Part shown: piece after piece, positions 5,690 through 12,418 of the stretch
Numbering within the stretch: the first letter of the stretch is position 1
Layout of the letters: every line of letters begins with the position of its first letter
Virus record (IMG/VR): IMGVR_UViG_3300030380_001482
Span: 1 to 26,780 of that record
DNA: 26,780 bases
Origin: a virus
Reading direction: 5' to 3' (one strand)
Notes under the pieces: model-generated
Database searches by the model: none
Told to the model about the DNA's origin: nothing
The model's input: the letters and a program-made list of their open reading frames with translations, nothing else
Made by a program: the position numbers and the translations under genes

Positions 5690-6436
5690 TTACTCGAAGT
5701 AATATTTAGCTTTTTGTCTGTTTTTATAATTATGAACAGATAAGATACTTTTTAGATTTTCTTCAACTGTATATGCGTTTTTCCATTGATGAGGAAATTT
5801 AGTAAAGTTTTCTAAAAAGGTATAAATGTCAAAATTATCTTGCTTTCTTAATTTTAGTAAAGCACGAATAAAATAAATTCTATTCCATATTTTAGGCTCT
5901 ATTTTAGATTCTTTTAACATTAATATTTGACCTTTAACTTTTTCAAAAACAGGATTTGGAATTTCTAAGTTTCCATTCCTAAAGTCAAAATAGCTACTTC
6001 TAATTTTATCTTCACCTAAAGATAAATAAGAACAGGCTTCAACAACAGTAGAATGAGATACGCCTAAAGAAACTAATTCTAAATATTTCTTATAATGTTC
6101 TCGATTTTTACTATGTATGACAAAAGCACCCGCAATATCAATATTGTTCCAATTATTTTGAACTGAATTGATATCTCTTATTAAGTCAATTAGTTTGCTT
6201 TTTTCTACATGAAAGACAGAATATCGAATAGGAATGTTTAAAGTTTTACAACATTCAAACCTATTTTGTCCGTCAATAATTTGTTTATATTGATCGACCA
6301 CAATAGGATTTACCAATCCAAATGTTTTTATACTATCAATCATTTTACTTACTTTGGAAGATTTAATTTCTCTATTTCCTTCAACGAATATAAATTCGTG
6401 ATAGTTATTAGAGGTGTAAATCTGATCTTGTTTCAT
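5690..6436 (-). CDS. ParB N-terminal-domain protein
   Basis: 248 aa. The ParB/Spo0J-type domain is clear: a 'GNREI' segment (residues 20-24), 'MIDSIKTFGLVNPIVVD' (32-48) and the 'QIIDGQNRFECCKTL' box (52-66). After it comes 'DINSVQNNWNNIDIAG' and 'HYKKYLELVSLGVSHSTVVEA', a helical middle with an HTH-like turn that I recall from many non-partition ParB-like proteins of phages and mobile elements. The C-terminus is helical and Lys/Arg-rich. In the ParB superfamily this domain can bind CTP/ATP, clamp DNA or act as a nuclease. No ParA partner is present, so plasmid-style partition is unlikely and a DNA-binding regulator is more probable. It is the last gene of the leftward cassette. Confidence 0.8.
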   Translation of the reverse strand: MKQDQIYTSNNYHEFIFVEGNREIKSSKVSKMIDSIKTFGLVNPIVVDQYKQIIDGQNRFECCKTLNIPIRYSVFHVEKSKLIDLIRDINSVQNNWNNIDIAGAFVIHSKNREHYKKYLELVSLGVSHSTVVEACSYLSLGEDKIRSSYFDFRNGNLEIPNPVFEKVKGQILMLKESKIEPKIWNRIYFIRALLKLRKQDNFDIYTFLENFTKFPHQWKNAYTVEENLKSILSVHNYKNRQKAKYYFE

Positions 6437-6452
6437 GATTTATTCTCTTTCT

Positions 6453-6496
6453 AGTATGCTAAATACATACTTAAAAGCCCTATAAAGAGCTTTTAA
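6453..6496 (-). promoter_or_regulatory. Hairpin plus 19-bp dyad upstream of the ParB-like gene
   Basis: A hairpin, TTAAAAGC (6471-6478) with GCTTTTAA (6489-6496) plus two inner pairs, follows the 84-aa gene in the leftward direction. It adjoins a dyad AGTATG (6453-6458) / CATACT (6466-6471) with a 7-base spacer. The ParB-like ATG lies 16 bases further on, preceded by AGAAAGAGAA as ribosome site. The hairpin could end or attenuate the upstream unit and the dyad could be an operator. The same order is seen at 7665-7707. Confidence 0.45.
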
Positions 6497-6504
6497 CTAT
6501 ATAT

Positions 6505-6759
6505 TTAATATTCTGTAGTAAGTTTAAATTTAACTTCTAAATAGTTATCATCACCATAAACTCCACAGTGTTGATCTGAATGATATCTAAGAATTTCTAT
6601 CAATTCTACTAAATCGTAAACATTACATTTAATAGTTTCACCTTTTTTTATATGAGGTTTTTTTAACCTAATTGATTTTTCTTTCTTATTATCCCATTTA
6701 GTTTTAATACATTCAACTTTTGTAATTTCTAAATCATCATAACTAAATATTGGTTTCAT
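6505..6759 (-). CDS. Hypothetical protein, 84 aa
   Basis: Begins MKPIFSYDDLEITKVECIK. It looks like a small alpha/beta protein: strands near residues 10-20 and 40-47 (TIKCNVYDL), one helix (VELIEILRYHS), and a terminal strand (YLEVKFKLT). No family is recognised. The ATG at 6759 lies inside the end of the 62-aa gene (17-base overlap) and has AAAGAGGT eight bases upstream, a good ribosome site. It is followed by the hairpin at 6471-6496, so it is probably the last gene of its unit. Confidence 0.6.
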   Translation of the reverse strand: MKPIFSYDDLEITKVECIKTKWDNKKEKSIRLKKPHIKKGETIKCNVYDLVELIEILRYHSDQHCGVYGDDNYLEVKFKLTTEY

Positions 6760-6931
6760 AATTATTTACCTCTTTATTATTACTAAAATAGTCATAAGAT
6801 AAAATCTTATTGACTCGTTTGCGTTCCTTTAATCGCATAGACCTCTCTCTTTCATAGTAGTATGAGGTCTTACCATTACTGAAACGATATTTATCATTAC
6901 TGATAAACTCTTTTTTTTCTGTTTTAATCAT
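6743..6931 (-). CDS. Hypothetical small basic protein, 62 aa
   Basis: Unrecognised. Starts MIKTEKKEFISNDKYRFSNG, then 'TSYYYERERSMRLKERKRVN' (residues 22-41), a dense run of Arg/Lys/Glu that should form a charged helix, then a Tyr/Asn-rich tail. GAGGATAAAAGACA before the ATG provides a ribosome site. The charged composition could suit RNA or DNA binding. It overlaps the next gene by 17 bases and is part of the middle unit of the leftward cassette. Confidence 0.55.
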   Translation of the reverse strand: MIKTEKKEFISNDKYRFSNGKTSYYYERERSMRLKERKRVNKILSYDYFSNNKEVNNYETNI

Positions 6932-6950
6932 TGTCTTTTATCCTCGATTT

Positions 6951-7265
6951 CTAGGCAACAATATAAATATTATCTATGGTGTTATTATCCAAAACATGAA
7001 TTTCAATACCACAATCTTTAACTCTTAAAAATTCATCTTTGGCTAATTTTTTATTAATATTAGACCTATAAGAAAATATCTTTTGGACTTCGGGCTTATC
7101 CCCGTAATCTATCGGTAATAATTTTATAGATTTATTTAAAACCATAACTGTATTATGGCTTTTTGGTGAATATTTTAATTTTTCAACCCAATGATGACAC
7201 TTTGATATTAATTCATTGTGCCATGGTTCAAGGCTAAAATGATTTATAGGTGTATGACTAGCCAT
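6951..7265 (-). CDS. Hypothetical protein, 104 aa
   Basis: Starts MASHTPINHFSLEPWHNELI. The N-terminal 50 residues hold His and Trp in 'EPWHNELISKCHHWVEKL'. The C-terminus is predicted beta (GIEIHVLDNNTIDNIYIVA). No known family, and the CHH pair alone is not a metal motif. Its start shares an A with the stop of the 35-aa membrane protein gene (TAATG at 7263-7267), so the two are translated in tandem. Coupling to a membrane peptide hints that they work together, but this is an inference. Confidence 0.6.
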   Translation of the reverse strand: MASHTPINHFSLEPWHNELISKCHHWVEKLKYSPKSHNTVMVLNKSIKLLPIDYGDKPEVQKIFSYRSNINKKLAKDEFLRVKDCGIEIHVLDNNTIDNIYIVA

Positions 7266-7372
7266 TATTTATCCTCACTCTCTTTTTTAGCTCTCTTATA
7301 AAGTTTGTAAGATACATAAAAGAACACTATCAATAAGATAATGTCAGCTCCGTCCAAGCCATGAAGCCACAT
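7265..7372 (-). CDS. Small single-span membrane protein, 35 aa
   Basis: A 35-codon ORF read from the bases: ATG at 7372, TAA at 7265-7267. The product starts MWLHGLDGAD, then a hydrophobic stretch IILLIVFFYVSY (residues 11-22), then a basic and charged tail (KLYKRAKKESEDK). This predicts one transmembrane helix with the C-terminus in the cytoplasm by the positive-inside rule. Both ends are locked into neighbours by TAATG overlaps, with the stop of the 91-aa gene upstream and the start of the 104-aa gene downstream. This strongly argues that it is translated. Phage single-span peptides of this size can be superinfection-exclusion factors, holin-like or signalling peptides. None can be chosen from the sequence alone. 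Confidence 0.75.
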   Translation of the reverse strand: MWLHGLDGADIILLIVFFYVSYKLYKRAKKESEDK

Positions 7373-7647
7373 TATATAGACTCACTTACTGAATAATTAA
7401 TCTCTTTTGTTTTAGGATTATACAAAGCAGTTTTAACTATATTGCCGTCAATCATAAAATCAAAACGCATTAAGCCGTCATCTTGATAGGTTAATTGCGT
7501 ACCATGATCTAAAAACTCAAAAGAATTTCTTGAACTTGTGCCAACAAATACTTTTGTTTCAGTGTAGCCATTAGCTCCAAATGATTTGCTATATGGTTGT
7601 TTATAATCTGGGCTATTAACTTGATTATATATTTTATATTGTCTCAT
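7372..7647 (-). CDS. Hypothetical beta-rich protein, 91 aa
   Basis: I start it at the ATG at 7647 (MRQYKIYNQVNSPDYKQPYS). The frame extends seven codons further to a TTG at 7668, but that codon lies within the dyad at 7665-7683. The sequence is Tyr/Ser/Asn-rich with many short strands ('TKVFVGTSS', 'FEFLDHGTQLTY', 'LMRFDFMIDGNIVKTALYN'), suggesting a small beta sandwich or barrel. No family is recognised. Its stop overlaps the start of the 35-aa membrane protein by one base. It opens the middle unit of the leftward cassette. Confidence 0.6.
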   Translation of the reverse strand: MRQYKIYNQVNSPDYKQPYSKSFGANGYTETKVFVGTSSRNSFEFLDHGTQLTYQDDGLMRFDFMIDGNIVKTALYNPKTKEINYSVSESI

Positions 7648-7664
7648 ATTTATTTTCGCTTTCT

Positions 7665-7707
7665 TCAATACTCAGTGTATTGATCTAAGGGCTATTAAAA
7701 GCCCTTA
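7665..7707 (-). promoter_or_regulatory. Hairpin plus 19-bp dyad upstream of the middle unit
   Basis: Hairpin TAAGGGCT (7686-7693) / AGCCCTTA (7700-7707), 8 bp with a six-base loop, then two bases away the perfect dyad TCAATAC (7665-7671) / GTATTGA (7677-7683) with a 5-base spacer. The ATG at 7647 lies 17 bases past the dyad. Order and spacing match those upstream of the ParB-like gene, and both hairpins share TTAAAAGCCCT. The likely roles are a terminator or attenuator plus an operator. Confidence 0.5.
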
Positions 7708-7716
7708 AATAAATAC

Positions 7717-7884
7717 CTAATTAAAAAAAGGTGTTGGAGTTCTTCCAATCTTTACAAGATACAAATTAATTTGATTACAATAATTCTCATATTGTTTAAG
7801 TGTTAATCCTGTAAATTGAACTGTAAGACCTTTATCAATGTTCTTGACTATTTCTTCTAATTGTCTTTGAGTAAGTTTTAACAT
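7717..7884 (-). CDS. Hypothetical small protein, 55 aa
   Basis: ATG at 7884, TAG at 7717-7719. The start lies inside the last codons of the 152-aa gene (7-base overlap, ATGTTAA), a typical coupling arrangement. The product begins MLKLTQRQLEEIVKNIDKG, continues with a short strand (LTVQFTGLTL), and then a helix 'KQYENYCNQINLYLVKI'. No family is recognised. The 'GLTLKQYENY' segment reads as a small strand-turn-helix. It ends ten bases before the hairpin at 7686-7707, so it closes the first unit of the leftward cassette. Confidence 0.65.
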   Translation of the reverse strand: MLKLTQRQLEEIVKNIDKGLTVQFTGLTLKQYENYCNQINLYLVKIGRTPTPFFN

Positions 7885-8336
7885 CTGTAAATAAAGTAAT
7901 TTGAATACTCCTCCTCTACACCGTCATAATTATTTAAAAAATGACCTCTACCGTCAGATCGGATTGCATCTTCTACAAAATGATCGAAGTCATCTATTAA
8001 AGATAATACCGCTTCGTTTGAACTCTCGCATTGTTCAGAAAGTATTTTAAAAACTTCAATACTAGCTTTTGAATGACAAGCTAAGAAAGAAGGATTAAAA
8101 GTCCAAGCAGAATCTTCAATATACTCTTTGACTTTCTCATCTGCTTCTTCGTCAGTAAGAACCATATAAGACTCATTGACATTCTCTCCGTCTAAGTCAA
8201 TGTAAGAAGTATCATCATCATTGATCTTAAATTTGATATGATTCATTTCTTCTTTAGTAAATCCGTCATTAACTAAAAAAGAATGTAGAGCTTTGGCTCT
8301 ATCGTCATGATCGTGATTAATATAATTAACAGTCAT
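7878..8336 (-). CDS. Acidic conserved phage protein with SDGRGHFL motif, 152 aa
   Basis: A strongly acidic protein (Asp+Glu far exceed Lys+Arg). Landmarks are 'YMVLTDEEADEKVKEYIEDSAWTFNPSFL' split over residues 57-85 and, near the C-terminus, 'SDGRGHFLNNYDGVEEE' followed by 'YFIYRC'. I recall the same pair of motifs in proteins of unknown function from many tailed phages, but cannot name a characterised member. The acidic character could suit a DNA mimic, but equally a soluble regulator. GAGG sits nine bases before the ATG. It heads the leftward cassette, reading from a candidate promoter at 8361-8395. Confidence 0.7.
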   Translation of the reverse strand: MTVNYINHDHDDRAKALHSFLVNDGFTKEEMNHIKFKINDDDTSYIDLDGENVNESYMVLTDEEADEKVKEYIEDSAWTFNPSFLACHSKASIEVFKILSEQCESSNEAVLSLIDDFDHFVEDAIRSDGRGHFLNNYDGVEEEYSNYFIYRC

Positions 8337-8360
8337 AATTAATACCTCGCTTTATTAATT

Positions 8361-8395
8361 ATCTATAATAGATCAAATATTATAAATGATGTCAA
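8361..8395 (-). promoter_or_regulatory. Candidate leftward promoter with dyad operator
   Basis: On the minus strand a perfect TTGACA lies at 8395-8390. TATAAT lies at 8384-8379, too close to pair with it, and TATTAT lies at 8370-8365 with a 19-base spacer. A perfect dyad ATCTATAATAGAT (8361-8373) covers the expected start site. This would drive the 152-aa gene and its followers, possibly under repression. The exact -10 box cannot be fixed by eye. Confidence 0.45.
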
Positions 8396-8560
8396 GTAGA
8401 TTTAATGACAAAATACGAAAATAATGGAAAGATTGACAAAATGGGGAATGATAAACAACCAAAAAAACCACGAATGAATTACAACCAAATTAAACGAATT
8501 AACAACTAACTTTAATGAAACATATATTAATTATAATAAGAACTAATAGATATATAGGGA

Positions 8561-8666
8561 GTTAGTAAGATAGACTAATAAATAGATAGATAAGAAGTAA
8601 TTATATTATTAATGTAATAATACATTGATATTGTTAGTTAATATTGATCTTTGTTAGTGGGTTAGT
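8561..8666 (+). repeat. GTTAGT direct-repeat cluster (iteron-like)
   Basis: GTTAGT occurs at 8561, 8633, 8653 and 8661, and as the complement ACTAAC at 8504-8509. The two central copies extend to ATTGAT-(2 or 3 bases)-TGTTAGT, at 8624-8638 and 8643-8658, offset by about 20 bases or two helical turns. Such phased direct repeats in AT-rich DNA resemble iterons of replication origins or activator sites. The base composition makes chance repeats easier, so this is tentative. Confidence 0.4.
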
Positions 8667-9003
8667 ATTTAGGTTTATTGTTGTGGATATATATTATTAC
8701 AAAACATTCTACAAAGTCCTTAAAAGAATACATAAGCAATATAATTACAGTTATAAAACTACATAAATAAACATATAACCAACACTATTGTAATAATTGT
8801 TGTATTTATTAGATAAGAACTACCTAGTCAGAACAGATTTAATTAATTATACGAACAGAATACGCACAAACCCCCATGCACATATATTTCTATATATATG
8901 GAGTCATTACAACTCAGAACACATCTCTCTAAAGGCTCACTAAATAGTAGATTTGTTATAAAAAAAAATTAACATAATTAAAAAAGGCACAATAAGGACT
9001 GAT

Positions 9004-9183
9004 ATGAAAAAAAAGGCAAATAAGAAGGCTACAAAGCCTAAGATAAGTGTGATGAGTGTTTTGTTAGGAGATATGCCAGATAGGTCTCCTGTGGTTCAGA
9101 ACTCAGGAAAAAACCTAGTTTCTGATCGCAGTGTATCTCGTATGAACGATTTTTTAAAGGGTAATCAAAAAGATGATTCATGA
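9004..9183 (+). CDS. Small basic protein in the small-terminase position, 59 aa
   Basis: ATG at 9004 with AAGGA five bases upstream, stop TGA at 9181-9183. It overlaps the large terminase start by four bases (ATGA). The product begins MKKKANKKATKPKISVMS, a lysine-rich tail, followed by 'VLLGDMPDRSPVV' and 'VSRMNDFLKGNQ'. It is the first gene of the late operon, exactly where the small terminase subunit normally sits. It is much shorter than known small terminases (usually over 100 aa) and has no obvious HTH. It may be a reduced DNA-recognition subunit or a separate coupling peptide. I do not assert terminase function. Confidence 0.6.
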   Translation: MKKKANKKATKPKISVMSVLLGDMPDRSPVVQNSGKNLVSDRSVSRMNDFLKGNQKDDS

Positions 9184-10433
9184 ACACGATTACGATCCCA
9201 TACAAGCCTAGAGAATTACAACAACAAGTTCACAGCAATCTAAAAAGATTTAATGTCTTGGTCTGTCATAGAAGATTTGGCAAGACTGTATTAACTGTAA
9301 ATGAGCTGATTAAGAAGTGCCTACAATGTGAATTACCGAGACCTCGGTATTATTATATAGCACCGACATACAGCATGGCGAAAAGAATAGCTTGGGATTA
9401 TCTCAAGTATTACACTTCTGTTTTGCCTAATATGGATTATCACGAGACCGAACTAAGAGCTGAACTCCCCAATGGAGGCAGAATACAATTACTCGGTTGT
9501 GAACGACCACAAACCCTTAAAGGACTCTATATAGACGGAGTAGTCTTAGATGAGGTAGCACAAATGCCTCCTAAGATGTGGACAGAGGTCATACGACCAG
9601 CACTATCAGATCGTGAAGGATTTATGATTGCGATTGGTACTCCTCAAGGTCATAACTCCTTCTTTGATCTGTATAATCATGGTATGCACAATGAAAGTTG
9701 GTATGCTACTAAATTTAAAGCATCAGAGACACAAGTAGTCAAAGAGGAAGAATTAGAAGAAGCAAAAAAATTAATGCCTCCTGAGATATACGAGGCGGAA
9801 TACGAATGTAGTTTTGAAAGCTCTGCAATCGGAGCTATCTACTCACAAGGACTGAATAAAGCAGATGATGATGATAGAGTAACATCTGTACCCTACGATC
9901 CAACGATTAAGGTATCTACCTTTTGGGATCTAGGAATGGCAGATAAAACTGCAATATGGTTTGTTCAACAAAAAGGAACAGCAATTCACCTTATTGACTA
10001 CTTTGAAGATAGTGGTGAGTCGCTAGAATACTACGCTGGAGTTCTTGATAACAGAGGATATGTGTACGATACGCACTACCTACCACACGATGCGAGTGTG
10101 AGAGAGATCGGAACTGGTAAATCAAGAGTAGAGATAGCACAAAGTTTAGGTCTATCGACAAGCATTGTACCCAAAATGAGTGTCGAAGATGGAATTAACG
10201 CAGTCAGAATGACATTATCACGATGTTGGTTTGACTATGAAAAGACAAAAGAAGGATTAGATGCCCTAAGACAGTATAAATGGGCTGTTGATGACAAGGG
10301 TGTAGCAAAAAATAGACCACAACACGATTGGACATCGCACAGTGCAGACGCATTTCGATATTTATGCACTGGATTACAAGAAACTAAAAGCTGGTCTACA
10401 CAAATTAAATATCCGAAATTAGGAATTGTATAA
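9180..10433 (+). CDS. terL: Terminase large subunit
   Basis: 417 aa packaging motor. The ATPase domain has the Walker A-like CHRRFGKT (residues 29-36), the adenine-region 'YYYIAPTYSMAKRIAW' (57-72), and Walker B 'VVLDE' (121-125) with catalytic Glu125. The coupling motif follows at about 'MIAIGTPQG'. The RNase H-like nuclease domain starts with 'STFWDLGMADKTAIW' (Asp250) and ends with 'HDWTSHSADAFRYL' (Asp390), the acidic residues that bind metal. It pumps DNA through the portal and cuts the concatemer. The length is at the short end of the large-terminase range. It is followed by the portal gene with a TAATG overlap, the standard packaging order. Whether ends are headful or cohesive cannot be told. 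Confidence 0.96.
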   Translation: MNTITIPYKPRELQQQVHSNLKRFNVLVCHRRFGKTVLTVNELIKKCLQCELPRPRYYYIAPTYSMAKRIAWDYLKYYTSVLPNMDYHETELRAELPNGGRIQLLGCERPQTLKGLYIDGVVLDEVAQMPPKMWTEVIRPALSDREGFMIAIGTPQGHNSFFDLYNHGMHNESWYATKFKASETQVVKEEELEEAKKLMPPEIYEAEYECSFESSAIGAIYSQGLNKADDDDRVTSVPYDPTIKVSTFWDLGMADKTAIWFVQQKGTAIHLIDYFEDSGESLEYYAGVLDNRGYVYDTHYLPHDASVREIGTGKSRVEIAQSLGLSTSIVPKMSVEDGINAVRMTLSRCWFDYEKTKEGLDALRQYKWAVDDKGVAKNRPQHDWTSHSADAFRYLCTGLQETKSWSTQIKYPKLGIV

Positions 10434-12418
10434 TGAAATTAACAAAAGAAAGACTCAGATCACTAATATCACAAGAGATAACAAACTCTCTAGGATTTTA
10501 TGGTGGTGAACTCACAGAGCAGAGGAAAAATGCCCTAAAGTTTTACTTAGGAGAGCCATTAGGCAACGAAGTAGAAGGTCAATCACAAGTACGATCACAA
10601 GATGTACTCGAAGTTGTCGAAAGTATACTCCCTAGCATGATGAGAATCTTTACACAGGGCGAAAGTATAGTCAGATTTGAACCTCAAATGCCTGAAGATG
10701 TTGCTTACGCAGACCAATCATCAGATTATATCAATCATATCTTCAATAAAGACAATAATGGCTATCAAATCTTGCATACAATGTTCAAAGATGCCCTTAT
10801 TTCTAAAAATGGCTTTGTCAAATACTATTGGAAAACAGATAAAGAGCAAAAAGAAGAATCTTATGAAAATTTAACCACTGCTGAGTACCAAGCAATCCTT
10901 GCAGACACCGAAGTAGAGGTTGTCGAGGTCGAAGATACTACTGAAGAACTAGATATAGCCGCCCAAGACTTCACAGAACAGACTTACAATGTCACTGTCA
11001 AGCGAGTCAAAGAATATGGGCGTGTTTGTATAGAGAATGTAGCACCTGAAAGTATGCTTGTAAGCAAATCTGCTACATCATTAGAAGATTGCAACTTTAT
11101 TGGACAAAGAGTTTTCAAAACTAGGTCTGAATTAATCAGTATGGGTTTTGACAAGAAAATGGTCAATGATTTACCTGTAGCTGATGAAGAAATTTACAAC
11201 ACAGAGGCTGTTACAAGACGATCTTATGACGATCAAGATATGCCTCAAGAGTATCAAAACATAGATCCTCTTTTAACAAGAGTGGCAGTCATTGATTGTT
11301 ACATGAAGTGTGATTACGATAACGATGGTATAGCAGAACTAAGACACATAGTGGTTGGCGGTACAGGACAAAACGCTTATCACATCTTAGAGAATGAACC
11401 CATAGAGCAAATACCTTTTGCGATGGTAACAGCGATACCAATGCCTCACAGATTTTATGGTTTGTCGATATACGATTTGATAGGTGATGTTCAAGAGATC
11501 AAAACAACCCTATTAAGACAAACTTTAAACAACGCTTATCTACAAAACAATGCTAGAACTGTTGTAGTAGATGGACAAGCAAACATAGATGACCTCCTTA
11601 CATCGAGAGCTGGGGGGATTGTACGAGTAAAGTCACCAAATGCAGTAACTCCCCTCGCCTCTCCTAACTTTATGAGTCAAGGTCTAGCCATGTTAGACAA
11701 AGTAGATAACATTAGAGAATCAAGATCAGGCGTATCAAAAGTTCAAATGGGATTAGATGCCGATCAGATTAATAAATCACACACGACAGCAACCAGTGCC
11801 AATGTGATGATGAACGCTTCTACTCAAAGAATAGAACTTTACGCTAGAAACTTTAGTGAAGGTATCAAAAGAATGTTTCAAGGTATCTTGACTTTAGTAT
11901 GTAAGTATCAAGATCAAGAAAGAATTATTAGATTAAGAAATCAGTTTGTACCAATGAATCCTAGAGAGTGGGTTGATAGGTATAACGCAACAGTACAAGT
12001 TGGACTTGGTACAGGATCACAAGATCAACGACTAGAAGTCTTAGGTCGTGTTCTTGCAGTCCAAGAGAAACTAATCGGTGCTGGTGGTATGGGTATTGTC
12101 GATCCTCAAAAGATATATAACACCCTAGAGAAGTATTTAGAAAATGCTGGTTACAAAGATGCAAGTCAGTTCTTTAATAATCCTCAAGTTAATCCACCAA
12201 GACCACAACCAAAAAGACCTGATCCAGCAATACAATTAGCTCAAGCAGATTTACAAAGACAACAAGCTAAAGATCAAGCAGAATTACAACTTAAAGCACA
12301 AAAACTTGAACTCGATCAACAAAAATTAGCATCACAACTTATCAAAGAAGATGATGCAAAAGAATCACAAAAAGAAAAACTAGCAACACAAATATTACAG
12401 CAAGGAATTAAAAGATAA
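10433..12418 (+). CDS. Portal protein (P22-like, podovirus type)
   Basis: 661 aa, starting in a TAATG overlap with the terminase. Residues 40-72 carry 'GEPLGNEVEGQSQVRSQDV' and then 'ESILPSMMRIF', a segment I recall from long portal proteins of podoviruses. The middle includes 'VIDCYMKCDYDNDGIAELR' and 'HRFYGLSIYDLIGDVQEIKT', shared with that family's clip and crown region. The last 90 residues are Gln/Lys/Ala-rich and helical (QRQQAKDQAELQLKAQKLEL), comparable to the helical barrel at the C-terminus of P22-type portals. Twelve copies would form the DNA channel at the capsid vertex and the docking site for terminase. Confidence 0.9.
   Translation: MKLTKERLRSLISQEITNSLGFYGGELTEQRKNALKFYLGEPLGNEVEGQSQVRSQDVLEVVESILPSMMRIFTQGESIVRFEPQMPEDVAYADQSSDYINHIFNKDNNGYQILHTMFKDALISKNGFVKYYWKTDKEQKEESYENLTTAEYQAILADTEVEVVEVEDTTEELDIAAQDFTEQTYNVTVKRVKEYGRVCIENVAPESMLVSKSATSLEDCNFIGQRVFKTRSELISMGFDKKMVNDLPVADEEIYNTEAVTRRSYDDQDMPQEYQNIDPLLTRVAVIDCYMKCDYDNDGIAELRHIVVGGTGQNAYHILENEPIEQIPFAMVTAIPMPHRFYGLSIYDLIGDVQEIKTTLLRQTLNNAYLQNNARTVVVDGQANIDDLLTSRAGGIVRVKSPNAVTPLASPNFMSQGLAMLDKVDNIRESRSGVSKVQMGLDADQINKSHTTATSANVMMNASTQRIELYARNFSEGIKRMFQGILTLVCKYQDQERIIRLRNQFVPMNPREWVDRYNATVQVGLGTGSQDQRLEVLGRVLAVQEKLIGAGGMGIVDPQKIYNTLEKYLENAGYKDASQFFNNPQVNPPRPQPKRPDPAIQLAQADLQRQQAKDQAELQLKAQKLELDQQKLASQLIKEDDAKESQKEKLATQILQQGIKR

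Larger units (their letters stand above)
8337..9003. other. 667-base non-coding AT-rich gap between leftward cassette and late genes
   Basis: No ORF longer than about 25 codons with a credible start is seen. Contents: the leftward promoter candidate at its left end; a GTTAGT repeat cluster (8561-8666); a perfect 8-bp inverted repeat TATTATTA/TAATAATA at 8604-8622; an inverted repeat CATATAT/ATATATG at 8881-8900; and the AAGGA ribosome site (8994-8998) for the first late gene. The promoter for the whole late operon should be here but no good consensus stands out, which suggests that it needs a phage activator or lies in the AT background. A replication origin is possible. Confidence 0.6.

Noticed and set aside
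6266-6454. Plus-strand ORF of 62 aa opposite the ParB-like gene
   Set aside because: It lies antisense to a clearly recognised domain, has no ribosome site, and its Phe/Ile-rich composition is what the reverse of AT-rich coding DNA gives.
7265-7372. Holin assignment for the 35-aa membrane peptide
   Set aside because: One short span is compatible with pinholins, but no endolysin is nearby and it is read with accessory genes on the strand opposite the late genes.
8405-8476. Short plus-strand ORF in the large gap
   Set aside because: Only about 22 codons, no ribosome site, and a run of A bases produces most of the apparent lysines.
8337-9003. CRISPR array
   Set aside because: The repeated units are only six to seven bases with irregular spacing, and there are no spacers of constant length.
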